This document shows, in pieces, positions 1 to 9,200 of a stretch of DNA of 18,995 bases; position 1 is the first letter of the stretch; each line of letters begins with the position of its first letter. The stretch is taken from NCBI GenBank assembly GCA_003531345.1, contig DQGZ01000203.1, positions 1 to 18,995 on the forward strand. Direction: 5' to 3'. The notes beneath the pieces are model-generated. The model searched no databases, was not told the DNA's origin, and was given only the letters and a program-made list of their open reading frames with translations. The stretch comes from Alphaproteobacteria bacterium (lineage in GTDB: Bacteria; Pseudomonadota; Alphaproteobacteria; Rickettsiales; UBA8987). The translations under genes and the position numbers were made by a program.

Positions 1-275
1 TAGAGATTGATATATTGAAAGCCAAAATTCAACCTTCAGTTTCAACAGAAAAAGAAATATCAGATGCAAAAATTGATGCTTTTTTTGCAAACTTATTGGA
101 GGAAAAGCTGATAAAAGAAACTCAAAATATTTCGTCAGAATTAAAAGAGGGTATCACGGTTGATGTGAATAATTTTCAGGTTGAAATTTTTACAGACATG
201 CAGGATTTGCTAGGGCTTGACCCCATTCACGAAGTTGAGCCAGAAGCTGGCTGGCCACTTGCAAAGCAATCATGA
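1..275 (+). CDS. PqqD-like protein with acidic/aromatic C-terminal tail (5' end outside window)
   Basis: The reading frame is open to the left edge (codons from base 3 read E-I-D-I before the TTG at 15), so the TTG is probably not the true start and the N-terminal half is missing. The visible start resembles the final helices of a PqqD/winged-helix peptide chaperone: a short helix, then IDAFFANLLEEKLIKE, the usual 'F-x-x-x-L-x-E-x-x-L-I' ending. About 45 further residues follow, longer than a plain PqqD, and end in a conserved-looking segment, DMQDLLGLDPIHEVEP then AGWP. PqqD-type domains bind leader peptides for RiPP-modifying enzymes; variants occur beside HprK-like kinases. The stop overlaps the next gene's start (ATGA), which implies translational coupling to the kinase. 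The family call rests on half a domain plus context. The tail's function is unknown to me. Confidence 0.55.
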   Translation, partial: EIDILKAKIQPSVSTEKEISDAKIDAFFANLLEEKLIKETQNISSELKEGITVDVNNFQVEIFTDMQDLLGLDPIHEVEPEAGWPLAKQS

Positions 276-1291
276 GTTCTTTAGATAATCTATGGCAAGT
301 ATGCAATGGGCAGAATAACTTTAACAAGTTTTCTATTGCCTTATTTGACCAGCATTTTTTAGATTTTTATTTTTCACCTGCTTGGTCAATAGAAAAAATT
401 AAACGGGCGCTTGCGCTTAACTTATCTGAAAATAACCCCAATAATAATTGTTGGAAAATTTATTCCCTTACGATTAGGGAATTTGATTTTACCAATTATG
501 TAAATTCTTGTAACCGCGACCAACATGGTAAGTTAGACCTAAAAAATGATGAGCAAATAGTAGCGTTTTATGATTCATTAAATAAGGTATTTCGTGTTTA
601 TGATTTTGTAAATAAGCGCGCTGTAATTATTATCCAAGAAGATTATATATTTAATGAGTGGGAGCTGCACAGCCCATTACGGGAGTTTTTTCATATATGG
701 GCATTAAAAAATAATGCGTTACTTATCCATTCTGGAATCGTTTCAAAAAACGGGGTGGCAATATTATTACCAGGTGCAGGTGGTAGTGGAAAATCCACCA
801 CTACAATTTCCTGCCTGCAACATAATTTACAAACCACAGGTGATGATTATAATTTGATATTTAAAACTGAGGCAAGTTTTAAGGTGTGTACACTTTACAG
901 TAATGTAAAATTAAAAAACCCAAAGCCTCAACGCAAATCTTTTGATTTTCCAATAATGCAGGGCTGGGAAAGTGAAAACCTAGAATATGCTGAAAAAACT
1001 ATCTTCTACCCGCCATTAAATTCAACCATATGGGATAAGTCGAATCCAAAACTTACTGGTATTCTATGTCCTTATATTGCCTCACCACAGCCAGTTCAGC
1101 CTGAAATTATAACAATGAAATCAGTGGAGCTTATTAACCGCCTTGCGGTTAGCTCCATTATGCAGTCACCTTTTATGGCTAAGGAATATCTGGCGATGTC
1201 TGTGGCGCTTGCAAAGCAAATGAAAATTGCCTATCTCCATTTATCCACCGATATTAAAGCCAATGTTGAGTGTATTGAAGAGTGGTTGTAA
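272..1291 (+). CDS. HPr kinase-like (HprK-related) kinase
   Basis: A 339-residue protein whose C-terminal half matches the HPr Ser kinase/phosphorylase fold. Visible elements are a histidine before the P-loop (H153 in LIHSGIV), a Walker A loop GAGGSGKS (168-175), and a GDD motif (D191, D192). These correspond to the catalytic His, Lys and paired Asp of HprK. The N-terminal 140 residues are not HprK-like in an obvious way and contain an aromatic, beta-rich stretch. I see no ELRGLG-type K3M loop, so phosphorylase activity is not expected. Related HprK homologues act outside sugar regulation, for example phosphorylating lasso peptides. No HPr or PTS gene is nearby, which favours such a role. The ATG overlaps the upstream stop; the downstream GT2 gene starts 12 bases after this gene ends. 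The substrate is not known. Confidence 0.82.
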   Translation: MSSLDNLWQVCNGQNNFNKFSIALFDQHFLDFYFSPAWSIEKIKRALALNLSENNPNNNCWKIYSLTIREFDFTNYVNSCNRDQHGKLDLKNDEQIVAFYDSLNKVFRVYDFVNKRAVIIIQEDYIFNEWELHSPLREFFHIWALKNNALLIHSGIVSKNGVAILLPGAGGSGKSTTTISCLQHNLQTTGDDYNLIFKTEASFKVCTLYSNVKLKNPKPQRKSFDFPIMQGWESENLEYAEKTIFYPPLNSTIWDKSNPKLTGILCPYIASPQPVQPEIITMKSVELINRLAVSSIMQSPFMAKEYLAMSVALAKQMKIAYLHLSTDIKANVECIEEWL

Positions 1292-1303
1292 ACAATAAAT
1301 CAT

Positions 1304-2674
1304 ATGAAATTAATTAGCGTAATAATTCCCGCCTATAATCCGCAACCAACATTGTTGGAGGCTTTAAAAAGCGTCTTTAATCAAACCTATAAAAATATTG
1401 AAGTTATATTGGTTAATGATGGTTCAGGTGATGAGCATACAAAAATTTTTACTGAAGCGAAAATAAATCACCCTGAATTAAAACTGCTGCAAGTCAATCC
1501 AAACAAAGGTGTTGCCGCTACTAGGAATTTAGGTGCATCACAGGCAAATGGTGAATATATAGCGTTCCTTGATCAAGATGATTTATGGGCGCCAGAAAAG
1601 CTGGAGTTGCAAGGGAAATATCTGAATGAAAACCCTGATATTGATTATATAACATCTCGCCAGAGATATTTTTTGGCGGATAATGTAACTCAAGCACCAA
1701 GCTGGGTTAAGCCAGAGCATATCAATACTAGTTTACCAGGTTTTTTACCAGGAACTTTAATGGTGCGTGCTGCCGTGTTCAAGAAAACTGGCGGTTTTGA
1801 TGAAAGTTTGAAAGCAGGAACAGATGATGTAGATTGGTTCTTCCGTGCTAATAATGGAGGGCTTAAAACTTTTGAAATGCCTAATGAGTTTTTATGTAAA
1901 CGCATTCATGGTAAAAATTTAAGTGCCTCAGCACTGGCGCATAACAGAGAATTATTATCGGTAGTCAAAATGAATTTACAACGCAAAAAAGCAGAGCAAA
2001 AACAATTATCAGTAATTATACCTTGTTATAATGGAAAAAAATATATTGAAGAAACATTGAAAACTATAACCGCACAAGGTGATTATATCGGTGAGATAAT
2101 TGTGGTAGATGATGCCAGCACAGATGGAAGTGCAGAATATGTTGTAAGCCTGAACTATCCAAAACTTTCATTATATCGGTTAGAAAAAAACCAAGGCATA
2201 AGTGCCGCACGCAATTATGGTGTTGAAAAGGCAAAATTTCCATTCATCGCATTTTTAGACGCTGATGATCTCTGGACAAATGGCAGAACAGAAGAATTGC
2301 TCGATGCAATGCAAAAAAAAACAACCCCGTGGGCTTTTGGTTTGATTGAGCATTTCATATCAGAAGATAAAATAGGGCAGGTGAATTATGTATTGCCGCC
2401 AGTACAAATTGGTTATTTCGCCAGTGCAATGTTAGTTACAAAAGAATTTTTTAATAAAGTTGGTGGTTTTAATAAAGAGCTTAGAGTAGGTGAATTTATT
2501 GACTGGTATGACCGCGCCCGCTCAATTAATTCAACACCTTCTATAATAGAGAATATAGTGCTCAAACGACGTATTCACGGTGCAAATACTTCTATAATGG
2601 CGGAAAGTAAAAATGCTCGTGATTACTTAAAAGTTGCCAGAGATGCCATTGCTCGCAAAAAGCAGAGTGCTTAA
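1304..2674 (+). CDS. Tandem two-domain family 2 glycosyltransferase
   Basis: A 456-residue protein with two complete GT2 (GT-A fold) domains. Domain 1 (about 3-225) opens with SVIIPAYN and carries a VNDGS nucleotide-binding motif and DQDD (90-93). Domain 2 (about 235-450) opens with SVIIPCYN and carries VVDDASTDGS and DADD (319-322). Both domains end alike: a G-x-x-x-D-W-x-x-R segment, then a K-R-x-x-H-G-x-N motif (KRIHGKN at 199-205 and RRIHGAN near the end). The gene is therefore an internal duplication of a whole enzyme, not a GT2 with an unrelated partner. The acidic metal-binding motifs are intact in both, so two successive sugar transfers are plausible. No transmembrane segment is seen, so it is probably cytoplasmic or peripheral. 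Donor and acceptor cannot be read from sequence. The spacing to the next gene is 6 bases, and no strong Shine-Dalgarno site is visible. Confidence 0.9.
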   Translation: MKLISVIIPAYNPQPTLLEALKSVFNQTYKNIEVILVNDGSGDEHTKIFTEAKINHPELKLLQVNPNKGVAATRNLGASQANGEYIAFLDQDDLWAPEKLELQGKYLNENPDIDYITSRQRYFLADNVTQAPSWVKPEHINTSLPGFLPGTLMVRAAVFKKTGGFDESLKAGTDDVDWFFRANNGGLKTFEMPNEFLCKRIHGKNLSASALAHNRELLSVVKMNLQRKKAEQKQLSVIIPCYNGKKYIEETLKTITAQGDYIGEIIVVDDASTDGSAEYVVSLNYPKLSLYRLEKNQGISAARNYGVEKAKFPFIAFLDADDLWTNGRTEELLDAMQKKTTPWAFGLIEHFISEDKIGQVNYVLPPVQIGYFASAMLVTKEFFNKVGGFNKELRVGEFIDWYDRARSINSTPSIIENIVLKRRIHGANTSIMAESKNARDYLKVARDAIARKKQSA

Positions 2675-2680
2675 ATATAT

Positions 2681-5071
2681 ATGGATTTTCAAACTATATT
2701 AAATTTATGTGATGAAGGCAGTTGGAAAATTGCTGATAAGGAATTAAACCAATATATACGTAAAAACCCTGACCAGCCTAAGTCATACGCAATAGCAGCG
2801 CATGTTATATTGCGTCAGGGAAATTGCGTTGCAGCCCGTTGGCTTTTAAATAAGGCGCAGGCATTAACACCAGAAAACCCAACTGCCATTATTGAAAATA
2901 TCTGCCTTGATTTTTATGAGGCAAAATATGAGCAGGCTTATCGAAAAATATTTCCTGCATTACTTGAAAATGCTCCGCAAGAACACCCGATATTTCTTAT
3001 CGCAGCGTATCTCTGCTGTTTATATAATGATGTGAGTCTTTATAAGCAATTGCCTAAAACACCTTATGAAGCAATAATATCAGGCTATTTAATGCAAAAT
3101 GATATTGCCGCTAAAAATAGCAAAAATGCTGAATGGAATGGTTTTGAAAAAACATTTTCATATGTAAAAACGGGTGATAAATTAATGGCGTGTATAGTTG
3201 CAAAATACTCAGAAATGTTCTTCCCCAGTGAGGCAAACAGCTATGCGGTGCTTGGTATGTTTAATTTATATGCAGGTTTCTATGAAAATGCCGCACGTAA
3301 TTTTCATGAGGCACTATTTAGAAAAACAGATTTTGCGGACATTATAGAGTTAAACCAGTTCTTTCTTCTTGCTCGCCAGCAAAAATTTATCAGGGCGATA
3401 AAACTAGGTTTTAAACTTGAAAAAGCTGGAAAATTTAACTTAAAAGCGCAGGCAATAATATTAGATATTATGCTGCGAGTTGGTTATAATAAAAATGTTA
3501 TGCAGCAGCGTTTAAACTTTCTCGAAAAGCAAAATAATATAAATATAAAACCTTACCTTGATGTTATAAATTTCCGTATACAATTAATAAATTCTCTTGT
3601 CACTCACACTCAGGTAATAAGGCAATTGCAGCCATATATAAACCAGCCAAATTGTTCGGCTGCCTACCTTTATTTTTATGCTGACCTTATAGAAAATAGC
3701 GATGTTAAAAATGCCAAAGCTTTTGCCGCAAGAGCGCTTGCGCTTGAGCCTGTTCACCCAAGCGCGCAAAAATGGAGTGATAATCAGGAGGTAAGCCATA
3801 TCAATTTTGAATATGCTGGTTTGTTTATCCCTAAAGAGCATGAAGGCAGTGCGTGGCCAACTACAACCCAAATGGAATTGCTTGAAATTACCTTTTCAAC
3901 ACCAATAGCAAATCTTGCAAAAAGATGGAGTGATTTTACAAGCCAGCACTCACTTTACACGCTTGAAGCTGGGTCAGCAAGGTTATTGCCGCTGGTATAT
4001 AAAAAACTCAGCACTTCGTTAAAACAAACTGATATTTCGCAATTTGAACTACTTAGCGGTATCTGGAAGAAAAGCTATTTTGAAAATGCTTTGCGCTTAA
4101 AAAGCATGCTGCAAATTGTAAAAAATTTAGAAGAAAAGGGCGTAGAAATTATATTACTAAAAGGCATGGCAAATGCCTTGTCTTTATATGATGATATTGG
4201 CTCTCGCCCGATGTCTGATATTGATATTTTAGTGTCAGATAAGCAAATAGAGCAGGTGGATACAGAGCTTAGGAATCAGGGGTGGAAATGTGATGATGAA
4301 TTAAATAAAGACAGAACCAGATTCACCTACGCAATGACATATCGCCACCATAACGGCACAATAATTGACATGCATTGGCGCCCGTGTGAAAACCTCAACG
4401 CTGATTTTTATAATGATGATGATATAGGTTTGCCAAGCTACACGGAATTTATGGAGAAAAAATGGGCAATACTTTCCCCAACGATAAATCTGCTTTGCAC
4501 TATCCTGCACGGTGTGGACTGGAATCATTTATCACCAGTGCGCTGGATTGCAGATTCGCTCTTGATATTAAACAAATTTAAAAGGCAAATAGATTGGCAG
4601 AAAATATATTTTCTTGCAAAAAAATATCATTGTATGCCAATACTGGCAACGGGCTTAAAATTTCTTACGAAATTTAACACAGATTTTGTAAATGAATTAC
4701 CAAAAAAATTAATTGATGAAATTAATAAAGACTACGAAAATGAAACGCTGATGAAGATACGCCTGCGCTCCTATGGCCATTTAGCGAGCTTTGATGAGGC
4801 CTTCACCATGCTGAAATATTATAAAAAACGCTTTGAATTTAACGAGAATGACCATTTATTTATCTGCGGTGGTGATAAGCCAGAAATTATTAAGAAGAAA
4901 TGTGCAGAATACAACATTAATTGGGCGCCACATTATGATAGAAATTCAATGCTGGCAGTAAAAAAATCTAACGCAGCAGAGTATAATTTTATTGTTATTG
5001 ATGCGAATTTATCTTGTGTATTTAACTGCCTGAGAATGGGTAGCCGCGAAGTTAAAAAACTTGTCTCTTAA
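2681..5071 (+). CDS. TPR protein fused to NTP_transf_5-like nucleotidyltransferase
   Basis: A 796-residue protein. Residues 1 to about 400 are helical repeats of degenerate TPR type (for example the A-x-x-L-N-K-A-x-x-L-x-P-E-N-P segment near 60). From about 480 a nucleotidyltransferase of the uncharacterised PF14907 type follows: LLKGMA (about 491), SRPMSDIDILV with Asp 513 and 515, and IDMHWRP with Asp 563. These three Asp form the usual metal triad of the polymerase-beta-like fold. A HGVDWN...RWIADSLLIL segment (about 607-627) is typical of the family's C-terminal helical part. About 80 further residues at the end I do not recognise. Family members are often 350-400 residues, so the TPR half is an addition. 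It likely transfers a nucleotide to a small molecule or peptide; substrate unknown. It is the last gene of the left operon. Confidence 0.82.
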   Translation: MDFQTILNLCDEGSWKIADKELNQYIRKNPDQPKSYAIAAHVILRQGNCVAARWLLNKAQALTPENPTAIIENICLDFYEAKYEQAYRKIFPALLENAPQEHPIFLIAAYLCCLYNDVSLYKQLPKTPYEAIISGYLMQNDIAAKNSKNAEWNGFEKTFSYVKTGDKLMACIVAKYSEMFFPSEANSYAVLGMFNLYAGFYENAARNFHEALFRKTDFADIIELNQFFLLARQQKFIRAIKLGFKLEKAGKFNLKAQAIILDIMLRVGYNKNVMQQRLNFLEKQNNINIKPYLDVINFRIQLINSLVTHTQVIRQLQPYINQPNCSAAYLYFYADLIENSDVKNAKAFAARALALEPVHPSAQKWSDNQEVSHINFEYAGLFIPKEHEGSAWPTTTQMELLEITFSTPIANLAKRWSDFTSQHSLYTLEAGSARLLPLVYKKLSTSLKQTDISQFELLSGIWKKSYFENALRLKSMLQIVKNLEEKGVEIILLKGMANALSLYDDIGSRPMSDIDILVSDKQIEQVDTELRNQGWKCDDELNKDRTRFTYAMTYRHHNGTIIDMHWRPCENLNADFYNDDDIGLPSYTEFMEKKWAILSPTINLLCTILHGVDWNHLSPVRWIADSLLILNKFKRQIDWQKIYFLAKKYHCMPILATGLKFLTKFNTDFVNELPKKLIDEINKDYENETLMKIRLRSYGHLASFDEAFTMLKYYKKRFEFNENDHLFICGGDKPEIIKKKCAEYNINWAPHYDRNSMLAVKKSNAAEYNFIVIDANLSCVFNCLRMGSREVKKLVS

Positions 5072-5094
5072 GGTGCACAATTTTCCAATTAAAT

Positions 5095-5170
5095 CGTCAT
5101 TGTGAGCGCAGTGAAGCAATCCAGTCGTTTATCTGGATTGCTTCGTCGCTAAAGCTTCTCGCAATAACAG
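5095..5170. repeat. Intergenic palindromic repeat (GAAGCAATCCAG stem)
   Basis: The perfect 12-bp core arms are GAAGCAATCCAG (5113-5124) and CTGGATTGCTTC (5133-5144), with an 8-base loop. They extend imperfectly outwards to GTCATTGTGAG on the left and CTCGCAATAAC on the right. I recall elements with these arms as dispersed intergenic palindromes in several proteobacterial genomes. It sits between convergent genes (end of the nucleotidyltransferase gene and end of galE), where it could act as a two-way terminator. Only one copy is in this window, so its repeat status rests on recall. Confidence 0.75.
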
Positions 5171-5173
5171 TAA

Positions 5174-6166
5174 CTAAAGGGTGGTATTAATTGTTAAGCT
5201 GTCCATCTGATGCCAAGCAATAGCAGTTTTAATAATGTTATTAAGGCTTGAGTGCTGTGGTTTGTAACTCATTAACTCAGTTGCTTTAGTTACATCAGCC
5301 ACTAGTTTAGGAACATCACCCGCTCTTGGCTCTTTAAATTTTAAGTTTAAAGTTTTTCCTGATAATTTTTCTATTGTTCTTACAACTTCAATCACTGAAA
5401 AACCTTGTCCAGTGCCTATATTAAAAGTTTGCACACCATTATTTGAGATGCTATATTTTAGCGCCAGTAAATGTGCGTTAGCAATGTCACTTACATGTAC
5501 ATAATCTCTTACAACGCTGCCATCACCATATATAGTAAACTCAGTTCCATTAAGTGCCGCAATTATTGCGAGCGGTATCAAATGCGTTTCAGGGTTATGT
5601 AATTCACCAGTTTCACTTTTATCATCAGCTCCTGCTGCATTGAAATATCTTAATATAACTGCTGAAAAATCATTTTGTTCTTTCGGTTGTTTATGAATTG
5701 CATTTTCGGCTTTTAATTTACTTTCCGCATAAGGGTTTTGTGGTGAAGTTATTTGCTTTTCAGCAATAACATTTTCAGTAACATTGCCATAAACACTTGC
5801 CGTGCTTGAATATATAATATGTTTTACGCCAGCTTTCCGCATTGCATCCAACAATATTTCAGTCGCATGGAAATTATTGCGAAAATATATTTCAGGTTTT
5901 TTGGTAGACTCCTCAACCGAAATTAATCCAGCACAATGTATAATGGCAAGGGGTGAATATTTATTGAATATATCAGTTAGCCAAATTTTATTATTGATAT
6001 CACCAACTTCCAGTGGTCCCCATTTTACCAGTTTTTCAAAACCACCACTTAAATTATCAAGTGTAACTGGGGTATAGTTTTCTGCCGCCAAAGCCTTGCA
6101 TATATGGCTGCCAATATAACCCGCCCCGCCAGTAACAATTATATTTTGTTTTGATGTTATATTCAT
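5174..6166 (-). CDS. galE: UDP-glucose 4-epimerase GalE
   Basis: A 330-residue extended short-chain dehydrogenase/reductase of normal GalE length. It interconverts UDP-glucose and UDP-galactose (possibly also the N-acetyl forms) using tightly bound NAD. The NAD-binding motif TGGAGYIGSH is at 12-21, followed by LDNLSGG (36-42). The catalytic set is SST (120-122) with Y146-x-x-x-K150. The YFNAAGA and RDYVHV segments are typical of GalE, and the C-terminal half has a normal substrate-binding region (EPRAGDVPKLVAD). The ATG has a modest AGG eight bases upstream. It is transcribed toward the palindromic repeat and separated from the autotransporter gene by a terminator hairpin. It could supply UDP-galactose for the neighbouring glycosyltransferase, which is inference. 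Confidence 0.96.
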   Translation of the reverse strand: MNITSKQNIIVTGGAGYIGSHICKALAAENYTPVTLDNLSGGFEKLVKWGPLEVGDINNKIWLTDIFNKYSPLAIIHCAGLISVEESTKKPEIYFRNNFHATEILLDAMRKAGVKHIIYSSTASVYGNVTENVIAEKQITSPQNPYAESKLKAENAIHKQPKEQNDFSAVILRYFNAAGADDKSETGELHNPETHLIPLAIIAALNGTEFTIYGDGSVVRDYVHVSDIANAHLLALKYSISNNGVQTFNIGTGQGFSVIEVVRTIEKLSGKTLNLKFKEPRAGDVPKLVADVTKATELMSYKPQHSSLNNIIKTAIAWHQMDSLTINTTL

Positions 6167-6236
6167 TTTGTTAACCTAAATATCAGCAAGCCAACGCCAT
6201 GATGTGCAAATCAGTCATCAAGGTTTACGCAAAAGG

Positions 6237-6261
6237 AAAGGGGCTCATAAAGAGCCCCTTT
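6237..6261 (-). terminator. Rho-independent terminator downstream of the autotransporter gene
   Basis: Ten-base-pair stem AAAGGGGCTC/GAGCCCCTTT with a 5-base loop. It lies about 28 bases past the autotransporter stop. The - strand transcript has a TTTCCTTTT run after the stem. The + strand side has an even cleaner T run (6259-6264), so it can work in both directions. It separates the autotransporter transcript from galE, whose own promoter would then lie in 6167-6236; I could not identify clear -35/-10 boxes there. Confidence 0.85.
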
Positions 6262-6288
6262 TTTAGCAAAACTAATCAAAAAATCAGA

Positions 6289-9200
6289 CTAGAACTTGTA
6301 GCCAGCTTTAAGCATACCACTGTGAGCGTTGTAGTCTTGTTTTATGTCGTAGTCATAATCAGCTGAAAGTTCCCACTGATCAGAGTTAAGAAGCCTGATA
6401 CCAGTACCAACAGAGAAGGTATCATTTGCTGGGTCAAGACCATTGGTTGTGAAACTACCACCACCGCCTGCAAACGCAGCAGAGCCAGTAATTGTATCAT
6501 CCATGAAGTCATGTTTATATCCAGCTCTAACAACTGGTCTAATAGTATTACCATTAGCCTGTTTAATATCCCAGCTTAAGTCAACACCAACGCCAGCTTC
6601 AAGCATCTGAACGTCTTTTGCGCTTACATTAGCAAGGTTCAGAACAGAAGCAGTTCCTGTTTCGCTATAGCTGCTTTCCTTATAGTTAACATAATTCAAG
6701 TTAACATTAGGTGTAACTTTGAATGTATCGTCAACCTTAATATCATGACCAACTTTAGCATTAACAACGAACTGGTCACTGTCATAGTCACCATTAGCCG
6801 TTAAGCCAACACCGCCAACATTATTTCTGGTTGAGTCAACATTACCTCTTACATAACCAACCGAGCCATTAACAAAAGTTGCAGCGTCAATTTTGTAAGT
6901 AGAGTATATAGAGCCAAAATAGTTATCGATATCAGTGCTGGTTCTGTTAGCATTTTTAGACGCTACATCAGTTTTTGATAAACCAAATGAAACACCTACA
7001 ATAGCTTTATCACTTACACCTTTATCAAAACCGAATGCCATACCGTAAGTATCAGCTTCAAAACCGCTTACACCATTTCTGCGATCCTGCTCAGCCTTCT
7101 TACCGAATGCCTGCGCCCATACGGTTCTATCTTTTAAGCCATTACCTGTTGAAACACCAGTTGCGCTGGAGTCATCACCATCACGTAAAGTTTTCAGCCT
7201 TAAGTTAGTGATATTAGTTATAGCGTCTGATGTATCAATGCTTGCAGTAAATGCACCACCGTTAACAGTAGGTGTCAATGATTCCAGAATAGCAGTAACT
7301 TCTTCAGTTGTAGCCTCATTTAAGCTTTCAAGAATTTCCTGAATATCTTCGTTTTCACTTTCATTCAGACCCCAGATAGCATCGGCAACGCCGTTATTAT
7401 ATGAGCCGAAAGACTTTTTAGATGCAAACAAGAACAATTCAGTGTCATCACCTTCTGTTGCTTGAGTACCATCACCGATCAGGAATTCCCATAAGAATGA
7501 GTTATCTTCGATCAATTCACCATTAGTAACACCAACAACTGAGTCATTACCATCACCGATCATAATCTCGTCACCGTTATTTAAACCAGTGCCAGAAACA
7601 AAGGCTTTAACAGTTGCATCAGTAAGGTCAATATTGCCGCCTTCACCACCAATAACATTTAATGTTCCATGGTTTTCAGTACTTACAACACCAAACTCAA
7701 ACGTTCCACCTTCACTGGTTGACATATCATCAAGAGTGATAGTGTCCCCAGACGTAATGCGAAGAGTTTTATCTTCAGCAACCGTAAGGTCAGATACCTG
7801 ATAGTCACCCTCAGTTGTGAAATCACCACCAACAGTAACGGTTGAATTACCATTTTGGTAGTTGTTATCAATAACATCACCTATTATACGCGCATCATCA
7901 CTAGTTATAGATATATCAAGAGCAGAAGTCAGACCAGTCATATAGATAGCTGAGCCAGAAGCGCTTCCGTCAATTATGCCGCTATTGTCAATACCGCCTG
8001 TGATACTGCCATTTGAAACCACTATAGCAGAACGACCTTCACCACCAATGATAGAGTCAGTGTTGTTAATACCACCTGAGATATTAGATGAATTGCCAAC
8101 ATAAATACCAGTAGAGCCGCCTTCAATAGTGCCATCATTATATACAGTGCCAGTAATAGTTGAGGCTCCGCTAAGGCTGATACCATAATTACCACCAGAT
8201 ATTGTGCCATAGTTATCAATATCACCGAAAATAACAGAACCATCTCCGTCGCTAGTTAGGCTAATACCAGTGTCAGCGCCAGATATTATAGCATCTTCAT
8301 CGTTGAAAATATCACCAGTTATTACTGAGCCACCTTCGCCACCCAAGCTGATACCATCTCCATCATTACCTATTATTTCCCCAGTATTTTCTATACCACC
8401 AGAAATTGAAGAGCTAGATAGATATATACCAGTGTTTCCAGCTGTAATTAAACCATCATTTTCTATACCAACACCACCTTCACCACCAGTGATTGATGAA
8501 CCATTTTGCAAATGTATACCATTATTATCACCAGCAATAACACCATCATTGTGGACAGCATCATCGTCATCTGATGATATGCTGGAGTCATCAAGATATA
8601 TACCGCTGCCACCTTCAGAGCCTATAATAAGACCAGTGTTGTGAATCGCCTCACCACCTTCTGCGCCTTGTATAGTAGACTCGTTAAATAGCCCGATACC
8701 ATGACCATCATTACCAGCGATAACACCGTAATTATCATCATTAAGTATATCACCATTATTAGTTATGCCACCTAGTATATCAGAAGCTGAAAGGTAAATA
8801 CCAGTATTACCACCTGTAATGCTTCCGTAAGTACCGCCTTCGCCACCTACATAGTTATTTTCTATACCGCCAGATATGCCAGAACCATCAGTTAAGGAAA
8901 TACCAATACTGCCACCAGATATATCACCCATGTTATCTATGCCGCCAGTTATATCTGAGTTTTCAGTTAACGATATAGCTACAGTACCAGAAATTGTACC
9001 AGTTGATTCGTTAGTTATACCGCCAGTTATTGTTGAAGTTTCATCAACAAGTATACCTGAGTTACCACCAATGATAGAACCACTGTTATTAATACCACCA
9101 GATATGATCGAGCTTTCATCAACAAAAATACCTGTACTACCACCTGAAATCAAGCCAGATACTTCGTTAGTTATACCTCCATAAAGTGCTGAAGTATCAT

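Noticed and set aside
15..17. TTG at 15 as the true start of an 86-residue protein.
   Set aside because: The frame continues open to the window edge, no ribosome binding site is visible, and the remaining sequence looks like the end of a PqqD-like domain. It is treated as a gene cut by the edge.
3584..4528. Short - strand open frames inside the TPR-nucleotidyltransferase gene.
   Set aside because: No start context and no recognisable domain; they lie opposite a gene with clear motifs.
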